NCBI GenBank assembly: GCA_963770505.1
Contig: CAVYPR010000003.1
Span: forward strand, 124,001-188,000
Origin: CAVYPR01 sp963770505
GTDB lineage: Bacteria; Actinomycetota; Acidimicrobiia; Acidimicrobiales; RAAP-2
DNA: 64,000 nucleotides
Reading direction: 5' to 3'
Shown: one piece after another, positions 27,027-35,837 of the stretch
How positions within the stretch are numbered: position 1 is the first letter of the stretch
Layout of the letters: each line of letters begins with the position of its first letter
Notes under the pieces: generated by a model
The model's input: only the letters and a program-made list of their open reading frames with translations
The model's database searches: none
What the model was told of the DNA's origin: nothing
Program-made: the position numbers and the translations under genes

Positions 27027-28760
27027 ATGAGCGACCGAACAGAAGGCGCCGCGGGCGCGCCGTCGCCCAGCGAGGCGGCAGAGCGTCCGGGCATGAAGCC
27101 CCGCAGCTACGAGGTGACCGAGGGGCCGGCCCGGGCGCCGGCCCGGGCCATGCTCCGGGCCGTCGGGATGACCGACGACGACTGGGACAAGCCGCAGGTG
27201 GCGGTGGCCTCGAGCTGGAACGAGGTCACCCCCTGCAACCTCCCCCTCGACCGGCTGGCCAAGCGGGCCAAGGAGGGCGTGCGCGCCGCCGGGGGCTTCC
27301 CCTTCGAGTTCGTCACCATCGCCGTCTCCGACGGGATCTCCATGGGCCACGAGGGGATGCGGGCCTCGCTGGTGAGCCGCGAGGTGATCTGCGACTCGAT
27401 CGAGACGGTGATGCACGCCGAGCGTTTCGACGCCCTGGTGACCTTCGCCGGCTGCGACAAGTCGCTCCCCGGCATGCTCATGGCCGCCGCCCGGGTGAAC
27501 CTGCCGTCGGTCTTCCTCTACGGGGGCTCCATCCTCCCCGGTCGGCTGCGGGACCGGGCCCTCGACATCGTGAGCGTCTTCGAGGCGGTGGGGGCCCACG
27601 CCGTCGAAGCCCTCACCGACGAGGAGCTCTCCCTGATCGAGCACAACGCCTGCCCCACCGAGGGGTCCTGCGCCGGCATGTTCACCGCCAACACCATGGC
27701 CTCGGTGGCCGAGGCCATCGGCATGTCGCTGCCCGGCAGCGCCTCGCCGGCCGCCGTGGACCGTCGGCGCGACGACTTCGCCTACGCCTCGGGGCGCGCC
27801 GTGATCGACCTGCTGGCGGCCGGGGTCCGGCCCCGCCAGATCATGACCAAGCCGGCCTTCGAGAACGCCATCGCCGTGGTCATGGCCCTGGGCGGGTCGA
27901 CCAACGCCGTGCTGCACCTCCTGGCCATCGCCCACGAGGCGAGGGTCGCGCTGGAGCTGGACGACTTCAACAAGGTGGCGGCGCGCGTGCCGCACCTGGC
28001 CGACACCAAGCCCCACGGCCGCTTCCACATGGTCGACGTCGACGCCGTCGGCGGGGTCCCGGTGGTCATGCGCGAGCTGCTCGAGGCCGGCCTCCTCCAC
28101 GGGGACTGCCTCACGGTGACCGGGCGGACGGTGGCCGAGAACCTGGCCGCCCTGGACCCGCCGGCGCCCGACGGCGCCGTGATCCACCCGCTCGGCGACC
28201 CCATCAACCGAGACGGCGGGCTGGCCGTGCTCACCGGCTCGCTCGCCCCGCGGGGGTCGGTGGTCAAGGTGGCCGGCATCGACTCGCTCAGCTTCACCGG
28301 CACCGCCCGGGTCTTCGACGGCGAGCCGCGGGCCATGGAGGCCATCCTGGCCGGGTCGATCGAGCCGGGGACCGTGGTGGTCATCCGCTACGAGGGCCCC
28401 AAGGGCGGGCCCGGCATGCGCGAGATGCTGGCGGTGACCGGGGCCATGAAGGGCGCCGGCCGGGGAGGGGACTGCGCCCTGGTCACCGACGGGCGGTTCT
28501 CCGGCGGCACCCACGGTTTCTGCATCGGCCACGTGGCGCCCGAGGCCGTCGACGGCGGCCCCATCGCCCTGGTGGCCGACGGCGACCGGATCGCCATCGA
28601 CGTGACCGGGCACCGGGTCGACCTGCTGGTGGACGAGGCCGAGCTCGAGCGCCGGCGCCAAGCGCTCAAGCCGTTCGAGCCCCGCTACACGAGCGGCGTG
28701 CTGGCCAAGTACGCCCGCCTGGTGACCGGGGCCGACCGCGGGGCGGTGACCGAGCCGTAG
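27027..28760 (+). CDS. ilvD: Dihydroxy-acid dehydratase
   Basis: 577 residues, uninterrupted. Fe-S cysteines lie in TFAGCDKSLPGMLMAAARVN and CPTEGSCAGMFTANTM. SFTGTARVFDGEPRAMEAIL, YEGPKGGPGMREML and TDGRFSGGTHGFCIGHVAPEA are family signatures. It dehydrates the dihydroxy acids made by IlvC to the 2-oxo acids of valine and isoleucine. It lies directly upstream of the ilvBNC leader but has its own leaderless promoter, and the ilvB promoter begins 10 bp after its stop codon. Confidence 0.97.
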   Translation: MSDRTEGAAGAPSPSEAAERPGMKPRSYEVTEGPARAPARAMLRAVGMTDDDWDKPQVAVASSWNEVTPCNLPLDRLAKRAKEGVRAAGGFPFEFVTIAVSDGISMGHEGMRASLVSREVICDSIETVMHAERFDALVTFAGCDKSLPGMLMAAARVNLPSVFLYGGSILPGRLRDRALDIVSVFEAVGAHAVEALTDEELSLIEHNACPTEGSCAGMFTANTMASVAEAIGMSLPGSASPAAVDRRRDDFAYASGRAVIDLLAAGVRPRQIMTKPAFENAIAVVMALGGSTNAVLHLLAIAHEARVALELDDFNKVAARVPHLADTKPHGRFHMVDVDAVGGVPVVMRELLEAGLLHGDCLTVTGRTVAENLAALDPPAPDGAVIHPLGDPINRDGGLAVLTGSLAPRGSVVKVAGIDSLSFTGTARVFDGEPRAMEAILAGSIEPGTVVVIRYEGPKGGPGMREMLAVTGAMKGAGRGGDCALVTDGRFSGGTHGFCIGHVAPEAVDGGPIALVADGDRIAIDVTGHRVDLLVDEAELERRRQALKPFEPRYTSGVLAKYARLVTGADRGAVTEP

Positions 28761-28769
28761 AAGAAGCGG

Positions 28770-28798
28770 TTGTCCGCGGCGCCGGGCCGTGCCACAAT
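28770..28798 (+). promoter_or_regulatory. ilvB leader promoter
   Basis: TTGTCC (28770-28775), a 17-bp spacer and CACAAT (28793-28798). The GTG of the leader peptide follows after seven bases, so the leader peptide itself should be translated from a leaderless transcript. Confidence 0.7.
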
Positions 28799-28805
28799 GG
28801 TGGCC

Positions 28806-28847
28806 GTGAGCGCTCCGCACCCGACCACGCTGGTAGTTATCACCTAG
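28806..28847 (+). CDS. ilvB leader peptide (13 aa)
   Basis: GTG opens a short frame reading MSAPHPTTLVVIT and ending at TAG. It contains a Leu-Val-Val-Ile run near the end, exactly the three products that regulate acetohydroxyacid synthase in known attenuators. The Val codons GTA and GTT are rare in this GC-rich genome, which would sharpen ribosome stalling. It sits between a good promoter and an intrinsic terminator upstream of ilvB. The regulatory reading is inference from this arrangement. Confidence 0.85.
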   Translation: MSAPHPTTLVVIT

Positions 28848-28871
28848 CACGCGACCACATCCGTCGCGTGC
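28847..28871 (+). promoter_or_regulatory. First hairpin of the ilvB attenuator
   Basis: GCACGCGAC and GTCGCGTGC form a perfect nine-bp stem with a seven-base loop. The 5' arm starts with the G of the leader stop codon TAG, so a ribosome at the stop would melt it. Confidence 0.75.
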
Positions 28872-28874
28872 TCC

Positions 28875-28903
28875 GACCTCCCTTGCGGGAGGTCGTTTCA
28901 ATT
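28875..28903 (+). terminator. ilvB attenuator terminator
   Basis: GACCTCCC, the loop TTGC, GGGAGGTC, then GTTTCAATT. A perfect eight-bp stem with a short U-rich tail, upstream of ilvB and downstream of the leader peptide. Confidence 0.82.
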
Positions 28904-28962
28904 CCCGGCCAGGGTGCGCGACCGACCCGCACGCCCCGGACCGGCCGCTGCGGCACACGAGA

Positions 28963-28998
28963 CCACGACCAAAACCAAAACCAAGACCAAGACCACGA
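28963..28998 (+). repeat. Six tandem CCANNA hexamers in the ilvB 5' leader
   Basis: Between the attenuator terminator and the ilvB Shine-Dalgarno lie six head-to-tail hexamers, all fitting CCANNA, with the middle bases CG, AA, AA, AG, AG, CG. The tract is free of T and nearly free of G in an otherwise GC-rich leader, so it should be unstructured. It might be a binding array, a Rho-loading site or a spacer that keeps the ribosome site open; none is proven. Confidence 0.7.
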
Positions 28999-29018
28999 CA
29001 GGAGAGGAGACCGGCCAC

Positions 29019-30798
29019 ATGGATGCGAACCCGACCACCCTGACCGGGGCTCAGGCCCTCATCAAGAGCCTCGAGATGCAGCGGGTCGAGGTCATGTTCG
29101 GCCTGCCCGGCGGAGCCATCCTGCCCGTCTACGACCCCATTCTCGACTCCTCGATCCGCCACATCCTGGTCCGCCACGAGCAGGGGGCGGGCCACATGGC
29201 CGAGGGCTACGCCATGGTCACCGGCCGTCCGGGGGTGGCCATGGTGACCAGCGGGCCCGGCGCCACCAACATCGTCACCCCGCTCTCCAACGCCTACATG
29301 GACTCGACGCCGCTGGTGGTGGTCTCGGGTCAGGTGGCCACCGGCTCGATCGGCACCGACGCCTTCCAGGAGTGCGACATCACCGGGGTGACCATGGGCA
29401 TCACCAAGCACAACTGGCTGGTGAAGGAGGCGGCCGACATCCCCCGGGTGGTGGCGGCGGCCTTCCACGTGGCCACCACCGGGCGGCCCGGACCGGTCCT
29501 CATCGACGTGCCCAAGGACGTGGCCAACGCCTCCATGGAGTGGTACTGGCCGTCCTCGGTGGACGACCTCGACCTGCCCGGCTACCACCCGGTCACCGAG
29601 GGCGACCCGGCCGAGGTCCGCCGGGCCGCCGAGCTGCTGCTGGCGGCCGAGCGGCCGGTCCTCTACGTGGGGGGCGGGGTCCTCAAGGCCCGGGCCAGCG
29701 AGGTCCTCCTGGCGCTGGCCGAGCGCACCGGCATGCCGGTGGTCACCACCCTCATGGCCCGCGGGGCCTTCCCCGACTCGCACCCCCAGTGCCTGGGGAT
29801 GCCGGGCATGCACGGCAACTTCACCGCCGTCACGGCCATGCAGCGGGCCGACCTGCTGGTGTCCCTGGGGGCGCGCTTCGACGACCGGGTGACCGGCAAG
29901 ATCGACGCCTTCGCCCCGGGCGCCAAGATCGTCCACGTCGACATCGACCCGGCCGAGCTGGGCAAGGTGCGCCGCCCCGACGTGGCCGTGGCCGGCGACT
30001 GCCGCGCTGGTGATCGACGAGCTCCTCTCGGCCCTCGAAGGCCTCGGGCTGGCCGAGGGCGGGCCGGTGCCCGGCTCGGCCGCGCAGCGGCGCCCGGAGC
30101 TCGCCCCCTGGTGGGACCAGCTCCGCCACTGGCAGGAGGAGTTCCCCCTCCACTACGAGCCGGCGGCCGACGGCGGGCCGATCAAGCCCCAGATGGTGGT
30201 CGAGGCCCTGCGCGACCTCTCCCCGGCCGACACCGTGGTGGCTTCGGGGGTGGGCCAGCACCAGATGTGGGCCTCGCAGTACTGGCGGTTCGACCACCCC
30301 TACACCTGGGTCAACTCCGGCGGGGCCGGGACCATGGGCTTCGCCGTGCCCGCGGCCATCGGGGCCAAGGTGGGCCGCCCCGACCGCACGGTGTGGGCGA
30401 TCGACGGCGACGGGTGCTTCCAGATGACCGCCCAGGAGCTGGCCACGGCCACCGCCGAGCGGATCCCGGTCAAGATCGCCATCTTGAACAACGCCTACCT
30501 CGGCATGGTGCGCCAGTGGCAGGAGATGTTCTACGGCGAGCGCTACTCGGAGGTCTACCTCTCGCCCGACCTGCCCGACTACGTGAAGTGGGCCGAGGCC
30601 ATGGGCTGCGTGGGCATCCGGGCCGAGAGCCCCGACGAGGTGGGGCCGGCGATCGAGAAGGCCAACGGCATCGACGACCGCCCGGTGGTGGTCGACTTCC
30701 GCACCGACGCCTTCGAGAAGGTGTTCCCGATGGTGCCGGCCGGGGCGTCCAACGACGCCATCGTGGTCCACCCCGAGCAGGCGGGGAGGGACCGGTGA
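29019..30798 (+). CDS. ilvB: Acetohydroxyacid synthase large subunit, frame interrupted
   Basis: ThDP enzyme, 592 residues after one correction. It joins two pyruvates, or pyruvate and 2-oxobutyrate. MFGLPGGAILPVYDPI, the catalytic Glu in VRHEQGAGHMAEGYA, SGPGATNIVTPL and GARFDDRVTGK lie in the first frame. GVGQHQMWASQYW, GGAGTMGFAVPAAIGAK and the ThDP motif GDGCFQMTAQEL lie in the next. The frame change is an extra base at about 30006, between GDCR and LVIDELL. ATG 29019 has GGAGAGGAGA upstream. An in-frame GTG at 28914 would add a tail translated from the hexamer repeat (TKTKTKT) and is not preferred. Confidence 0.92.
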
Positions 30799-31352
30799 GG
30801 GCCGCCCCCCGCCACCACGTCCTGTCGGTGCTGGTGGAGAACAAGGCCGGGGTCCTTTCCCGGGTGGCCGGCCTGTTCAGCCGCCGCGGCTTCAACATCT
30901 ACTCGCTGGCCGTGGCCCCCACCGACGAGGACGAGCGGTTCAGCCGCATCACCATCGTGGTCGACGCCGAGTCCGCCCCCCTCGAGCAGGTCGTCCACCA
31001 GCTGGACAAGCTGGTCAACGTGGTGGCCATCTCGCAGCTGGCCCCGGCCGACGCCGTCCAGCGGGAGCTGCTCATCGCCACCGTCGAGGCCCAGCCGGCC
31101 GAGCGCTCCCAGGTGATCCAGCTGGTGGGCGTCTTCGGCGGCGAGGTGGTCGACGTGGGGTCCGGCGCCATCACGGTGACCCTGGCCGGCCGGCCGGAGA
31201 AGATCGACGACTTCGAGGGCCTGCTGGAGGGCTACCGGGTCGTCGAGCTCCAGCGGACGGGGCGCGTCGCCCTGCCTAAGCTGGACCGCCGGCCCGCCGG
31301 CGACCGGCGAGCCGCCGGGGAGTTGAGGACCATCGCCGGCGCGGCCGGCTGA
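30795..31352 (+). CDS. ilvN: Acetohydroxyacid synthase regulatory subunit
   Basis: 185 residues; GTG start overlaps the ilvB stop. The N-terminal ACT domain reads HVLSVLVENKAGVLSRVAGLFSRRGFNIYSLAVAPTDEDERFSRITIVVD, the valine-binding fold that gives feedback inhibition. The C-terminal half (RELLIATVEA ... GGEVVDVGSGAITVTLAGRPEKIDDFEGLLEGY) is the second ACT-like domain that activates the large subunit. Full length and uninterrupted. ilvC follows 21 bp later. Confidence 0.95.
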   Translation: MRAAPRHHVLSVLVENKAGVLSRVAGLFSRRGFNIYSLAVAPTDEDERFSRITIVVDAESAPLEQVVHQLDKLVNVVAISQLAPADAVQRELLIATVEAQPAERSQVIQLVGVFGGEVVDVGSGAITVTLAGRPEKIDDFEGLLEGYRVVELQRTGRVALPKLDRRPAGDRRAAGELRTIAGAAG

Positions 31353-31373
31353 GAAAGGGAAAGAGCACCGACC

Positions 31374-32399
31374 ATGGCCACGCTGTACTACGAGTCCGAC
31401 GCCGACCCCACCCTGATCCAGGGGCGGAAGGTGGCCGTCCTGGGCTACGGCTCCCAGGGCCACGCCCACGCCCTCAACCTCACCGAGTCGGGGGTGGACG
31501 TGCGGGTGGGGCTGCGGCCCGGCTCCTCGAGCAAGAAGAAGGCCGAGGAGGCGGGGCTGCGGGTCACCTCCATCGCCCAGGCCGCCGAGGAGGCCGACGT
31601 CATCATGATCCTGCTCCCCGACACCGAGCAGAAGGCCGTCTACGACGCCGAGATCGCCCCGCACCTGCGCCCCGGCGACGCCCTCATGTTCGCCCACGGC
31701 TTCAACATCCGCTTCGGCCAGATCGTCCCCCCCGACGGCGTCGACGTGGCCATGGTGGCGCCCAAGAGCCCGGGCCACCTGGTCCGGCGCACCTACACCG
31801 AGGGCGGGGGCGTGCCCTCGCTGATCGCCGTGCACCAGGACGCCACCGGCAAGGCCCGGGCCCTCGCCCTCTCCTACGCCCACGGCATCGGGGCCACCCG
31901 GGCCGGGGTGCTCGACACCACCTTCGCCGAGGAGACCGAGACCGACCTGTTCGGCGAGCAGGTGGTGCTCTGCGGCGGCCTGACCTCGCTGGTGACGGCG
32001 GGGTTCGAGACGCTGGTGGAGGCCGGCTACCAGCCCGAGTCGGCCTACTTCGAGTGCCTGCACGAGCTGAAGCTCATCGTCGACCTCATGTACGAGCAGG
32101 GGATCGCCGGCATGCGCTACTCGATCTCCGACACCGCCGAGTACGGCGACCTGACGCGGGGCCCGAGGGTCGTCGACGACCAGGTGCGGGCCGAGATGCG
32201 CCGGATCCTCGGCGAGATCCGCGACGGCTCCTTCGCCGAGGAGTGGATCGCCGAGAACCGCAACGGCCGACCGAACTTCAAGAAGCTCCAGGAGCAGGGC
32301 CGGGCCCACCAGATCGAGAAGGTGGGGGCCGAGCTCCGGGCGATGATGCCGTTCATCTCGGCCGGCCGGACCAGGGTGCAGGACGCCTCGGGAGGCTGA
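31374..32399 (+). CDS. ilvC: Ketol-acid reductoisomerase (class I)
   Basis: 341 residues. The Rossmann loop is GYGSQGHAHALNL, and the following LRPGSSSKKKAEE loop has the Ser-rich pattern of NADPH users. MVAPKSPGHLVRRTYTEGGGVPSLIAVHQD, the metal-binding DTTFAEETETDLFGEQ and CLHELKLIVDLMYEQGIAGMRYSISDTAEYGD are diagnostic. It converts acetolactate to dihydroxy-isovalerate. The ATG has AAAGGGAAAG upstream. It is the last gene of ilvBNC; a hairpin follows. Confidence 0.97.
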   Translation: MATLYYESDADPTLIQGRKVAVLGYGSQGHAHALNLTESGVDVRVGLRPGSSSKKKAEEAGLRVTSIAQAAEEADVIMILLPDTEQKAVYDAEIAPHLRPGDALMFAHGFNIRFGQIVPPDGVDVAMVAPKSPGHLVRRTYTEGGGVPSLIAVHQDATGKARALALSYAHGIGATRAGVLDTTFAEETETDLFGEQVVLCGGLTSLVTAGFETLVEAGYQPESAYFECLHELKLIVDLMYEQGIAGMRYSISDTAEYGDLTRGPRVVDDQVRAEMRRILGEIRDGSFAEEWIAENRNGRPNFKKLQEQGRAHQIEKVGAELRAMMPFISAGRTRVQDASGG

Positions 32400-32511
32400 C
32401 CGCCGACCCCCCCGACCCGGGCCGGGGGGCCCACCCCTCGACCCGCAGAAAGCGCCGCGAGGCCGATCGAAGAGCGAGGCGGTTGGCCCCGGAGCTCGTT
32501 CCCCCGGCTCC

Positions 32512-32530
32512 AAGGCGCCGAAGGCGCCTT
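32512..32530 (+). terminator. Hairpin downstream of ilvBNC
   Basis: AAGGCGCC-GAA-GGCGCCTT, a perfect eight-bp stem followed by only two T in the tail. Probable end of the ilvBNC transcript. Confidence 0.6.
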
Positions 32531-32618
32531 CTCACGGTGCGGGTGCGCCTTCGCCGACACCTACCGCCCGGCACCTGCACGTTGACGACGGGAGCTCATG
32601 GTTGGCCGGACGGTGACG

Positions 32619-32945
32619 TCAACCACCGACGGCCCGTTGCAGCTGGGCTTTGGTCATGCGGGAGCGTCCCTTGACGCCCTTGCGTCGCGCGTCCTGGTAG
32701 AGCTGGTCCTTCGTGCGACCTGACGCCCCCGAGTGCGAGCGCAGGCCGCCGCGCCGGCCCGAGGAGATGTCGTCGGTCGAGGTCCGGCTCGACCGCTTGG
32801 CCTCGCCCGAGCGCGCCCGCTCCTTGTTGACGGTACGGGCGGCGATCTCCTCGGCGGTCCGCTCGGACTCACCGCGCCCTTTCAGGCCCTGCTTGATGTG
32901 GTCATACTGGCGCTCTCGCTTGGCGCTCCAGGCTTCCTGGGGCAT
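32619..32945 (-). CDS. Small basic stress/plasmid-stabilisation-like protein with Rho-N/SAP-like tail
   Basis: 108 residues, highly charged. The N-terminus MPQEAWSAKRERQYDHIKQGLKGRGESERTAEEIAARTVNKERARSGEAK matches the family loosely called plasmid stabilisation protein. The C-terminus GRTKDQLYQDARRKGVKGRSRMTKAQLQRAV looks like the helix-turn-helix of Rho N-terminal or SAP domains, which bind nucleic acid. Function is unproven; it is common on actinobacterial chromosomes. The ATG has a very strong GGAGGTGA site 4 nt upstream, in contrast to the leaderless genes around it. Confidence 0.75.
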   Translation of the reverse strand: MPQEAWSAKRERQYDHIKQGLKGRGESERTAEEIAARTVNKERARSGEAKRSSRTSTDDISSGRRGGLRSHSGASGRTKDQLYQDARRKGVKGRSRMTKAQLQRAVGG

Positions 32946-33376
32946 CGCTCACCTCCGTCGCATTCGATCAGCCGTGCGGCCGTCCCCTCCTCCGCTGGCA
33001 TACCCCCCGCCACGGGGCGCATAACCCGATCTCGGAACGGGCGCACAACGCGCCGGCCGCCTGCGCCGCCTCCCGCGCGGGTCCCTCATCGAAACGGCCC
33101 GCGGAGCCTTCGCCGACAGATCGGGGCAGACGTCGCTACCGGAGAGCACGGATTCGACGGGTTCTCCTTCTTGCGCCTGCTCCAGCCCTCGGAGAGCAGG
33201 GGGTCGCACGCCGCAGGCGGACGGCGGGTTCTCGCCGCCAACCCCCGAGGGGCTCTGCGAGGAGGCAAAGCGGCGCAGCATTGCCGGGCGGTCGCGCCTG
33301 GGCCGCGCCGAGCTGGCGCGCCCCTTGGCATCAGGAGGACCGGCCGCAAGCGGCGACCGGTCCCGCCCCGCTCAGC
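32946..33376. other. Intergenic region upstream of the small basic protein and downstream of serC
   Basis: 431 bp with no convincing gene. It holds the GGAGGTGA site and presumably the promoter of the small basic protein at its left end, and a hairpin beyond the serC stop at its right end. The rest was not recognised. Confidence 0.5.
33339..33361 (-). terminator. Possible serC terminator
   Basis: ACCGG-CCGC and GCGG-CCGGT arms with a three-base bulge, 15 bp beyond the serC stop codon. No U-tract. Confidence 0.35.
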
Positions 33377-34558
33377 TCAGAGCGCCCCCACCACGTGGGT
33401 GACGCAGGCGCACAGGGCGGCCACGTCCTCGGGGTCGATGGCGGGGAACATGGCGATCCGCAGCTGGTTGCGGCCGAGCTTGCGGTAGGGCTCGGTGTCG
33501 ACGATCCCGTTGGCCCGCAGGATGGCCGCCACCTCGGCGGCGTCGACGGCGTCGACGAAGTCGATCGTGCCCACCACGTGGCTGCGGTCGGCCGGCTTCT
33601 CCACGAAGGGCCGGGCGTAGCCGGACTGCTCCGCCCAGGTGTAGAGGATCTCGGCCGAGCGGTCGCAGCGGCCCGCCGTCCACTCGAGCCCCCCGCCGGC
33701 CAGCATCCAGTCGACCTGCTCGGCCAGGAGGTACAGGGTGGCCAGGGCCGGGGTGTTGTAGGTCTGGTCCAGGCGGGAGTTGTCGAGGGCGATCTTCAGG
33801 TCCAAGAAGGCCGGGACCCACCGCCCCGAGGCCGAGATCCGCTCGATGCGCTCGACGGCGGCCGGCGAGCACAGGGCCAGCCACAGCCCGCCGTCGGCGG
33901 CGAAGCACTTCTGGGGGGCCAGGTAGTAGACGTCGAACTGCGCCGGGTCGACCCGCAGGCCCCCGGCGGCCGAGGTGGCGTCGACCGCCACCAGCCCGCC
34001 CCCGTCGGCCGGGGCGGCCGCGCCGTCGGGCCGGCGGATCTCCATGGCCACCCCGGTCGAGGTCTCGTTGTGGGTGAGGGCGTAGAGGTCGACCGTCCCG
34101 TCGGCCACCGGCAAGGGGTGGGTGCCGGGCTCGGAGGCGAGCACCTGGGGGTCCTTCAGGTGGGGAGCGGCCGAGGCGGCGGCGGCGAACTTGGAGGAGA
34201 ACTCGCCGAAGGAGAGGTGCTGGCTCTGCTCCTCGATCAGGCCGAAGGTGGCGGCGTCCCAGAAGCAGGTGGTTCCCCCGTTGCCCAGCAGCACCTCGTA
34301 GCCGTCGGGGAGGGAGAACAGCTCGGCCAGGCCGCGCCGGACCCGGCCCACCACCGACTTGACCGGACGCTGCCGGTGGCTGGTCCCGAGGTAGGTGGTG
34401 GCCGCCTCGACCAGGCCGGCGACCTGCTCGGGGCGGACCTTGGACGGTCCCGAGCCGAACCGCCCGTCGTTGGGCAGGAGCGCTGAGGGGATGCGGATGC
34501 GGGGGGTCCCGCCGGCCGCCGCGGCGTTGTCGGGGGTGGCGTGCACGTATGGAATCAT
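33377..34558 (-). CDS. serC: Phosphoserine aminotransferase
   Basis: 393 residues if begun at ATG 34558. PLP enzyme of serine synthesis that transaminates 3-phosphohydroxypyruvate with glutamate. GRFGSGPSKVRPEQV opens the domain; GNGGTTCFWDAATFGLI, THNETSTGVAMEI, VDATSAAGGLRVD and the PLP lysine in YYLAPQKCFAADGG follow, with NTPALATLYLL and the C-terminal LRIAMFPAIDPEDVAAL. The frame stays open upstream but would cross the divergent aspC start, only 7 bp away. A GTG at 34546 is another possible start, preceded seven bases earlier by CATGAT. It pairs functionally with serA nearby. Confidence 0.9.
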   Translation of the reverse strand: MIPYVHATPDNAAAAGGTPRIRIPSALLPNDGRFGSGPSKVRPEQVAGLVEAATTYLGTSHRQRPVKSVVGRVRRGLAELFSLPDGYEVLLGNGGTTCFWDAATFGLIEEQSQHLSFGEFSSKFAAAASAAPHLKDPQVLASEPGTHPLPVADGTVDLYALTHNETSTGVAMEIRRPDGAAAPADGGGLVAVDATSAAGGLRVDPAQFDVYYLAPQKCFAADGGLWLALCSPAAVERIERISASGRWVPAFLDLKIALDNSRLDQTYNTPALATLYLLAEQVDWMLAGGGLEWTAGRCDRSAEILYTWAEQSGYARPFVEKPADRSHVVGTIDFVDAVDAAEVAAILRANGIVDTEPYRKLGRNQLRIAMFPAIDPEDVAALCACVTHVVGAL

Positions 34559-34565
34559 GGCACCC

Positions 34566-35797
34566 ATGTCCCCCGGCACGAAAGACGCCACCACGCAGGG
34601 CCGCATCTCCGCCCGGGCCGCCGCCGTCTCGCCGTCGGCCACCCTCGCCGTCGACGCCAAGGCCAAGGCGCTCCAGGCCGCGGGGGAGAAGGTCGTCGGG
34701 TTCGGCGCCGGCGAGCCGGACTTCCCCACGCCGGCCCACATCGTCGAGGCGGCGGTGGCCGCCTGTCGCCAGCCGGCCAACCACCGCTACACCCCGACCG
34801 CCGGGCTGCCCGAGCTGCGCGAGGCGATCGCCACCAAGACCAAGCGGGACTCGGGCTACGAGGTCACGGCCTCCCAGGTGCTGGTCACCAACGGCGGGAA
34901 GCAGGCGGTGGCCAACGCCTTCGCCGTGCTCTGCGACCCGGGCGACGAGGTGCTCGTCCCCGCCCCCTACTGGACCACCTACCCCGAGTCCATCGCCCTG
35001 GCCGGGGGGACCCCGGTCCCGGTGGCCGCCGGCGAGTCCAGCGGCTTCCGGGTGACCGTGGACCAGCTGGAGGCGGCCGCCACGGGACGGACCAAGGTGC
35101 TCCTGTTCGTCTCGCCCTCCAACCCGACCGGCGCCGTCTACCCGCGGGCCGAGATCGAGGCCATCGGGCGCTGGGCCGCCTCGACGCGGGCATCTGGGTG
35201 GTGACCGACGAGATCTACGAGCACCTCGTCTACGGGGGCGCCGAGCACTACTCGATGCCGGTGCTGGTGCCCGAGCTGGCCGACCGCTGCATCGTGGTCA
35301 ACGGGGTGGCCAAGACCTACGCCATGACCGGCTGGCGGGTGGGCTGGATGCTCGGCCCGAGCGACGCCGTGGTGGCGGCCACCAACATCCAGTCCCACGA
35401 GACCTCCAACGTGGCCAACGTCTCCCAGCGCGCCGCCCTGGCGGCGGTCTCGGGCGACCTCGGCGCGGCGGCCGAGATGCGCCAGGCCTTCGACCGCCGC
35501 CGCCGGGTCATGCACCGGATGCTCAACGAGATCGACGGGGTGACCTGCCTCGAGCCCGAGGGCGCCTTCTACGCCTTCCCCGACGTCACCGGCCTGCTCG
35601 GCCGCACCGTGGCCGGCAGCCGGCCGCAGTCGAGCGCCGAGCTGGCCGAGGTGTGCATCACCGAGGCCAAGGTGGCGGTGGTGCCCGGCGAGGCCTTCGG
35701 GGCGCCCGGCTACTTCCGCATGTCCTACGCCCTGGGCGACGACGACCTCGTCGAGGGGGTCAGCCGGCTGGCCGCGCTCTTCGGCTCCGCCGGGTAG
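34566..35797 (+). CDS. aspC: Class I aspartate aminotransferase, frame interrupted
   Basis: About 410 residues once repaired. GAGEPDFPTPAHIVEAA, YTPTAGLPELREAIA, NGGKQAVANAF, PAPYWTTYPE and SPSNPTGAVY are in the first frame. WVVTDEIYEHLVYGG, the PLP lysine in VNGVAKTYAMTGWRVGWM and YFRMSYALGDDDL are in the second. The break is at 35179-35181 (RWA/LDAGIW): either one C is missing or two bases are extra. It swaps amino groups between aspartate and 2-oxoglutarate. Its ATG is 7 bp from the divergent serC ATG, so both promoters lie inside each other's gene or overlap. Confidence 0.9.
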
Positions 35798-35837
35798 ACC
35801 GGGACCGCGGGTCGCACGAGTAGAGGAGGCGCGTCGC

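Noticed and set aside
28963..28998. CCANNA tandem tract considered as a CRISPR or a coding (Lys-Thr)n extension of IlvB.
   Set aside because: Units of six bases without spacers cannot be CRISPR; the ATG at 29019 has a strong ribosome site, so the tract is most likely untranslated.
32949..33281. Minus-strand frame of 110 codons upstream of the small basic protein.
   Set aside because: No start signal, no motif, and it would overlap the likely promoter of that gene.
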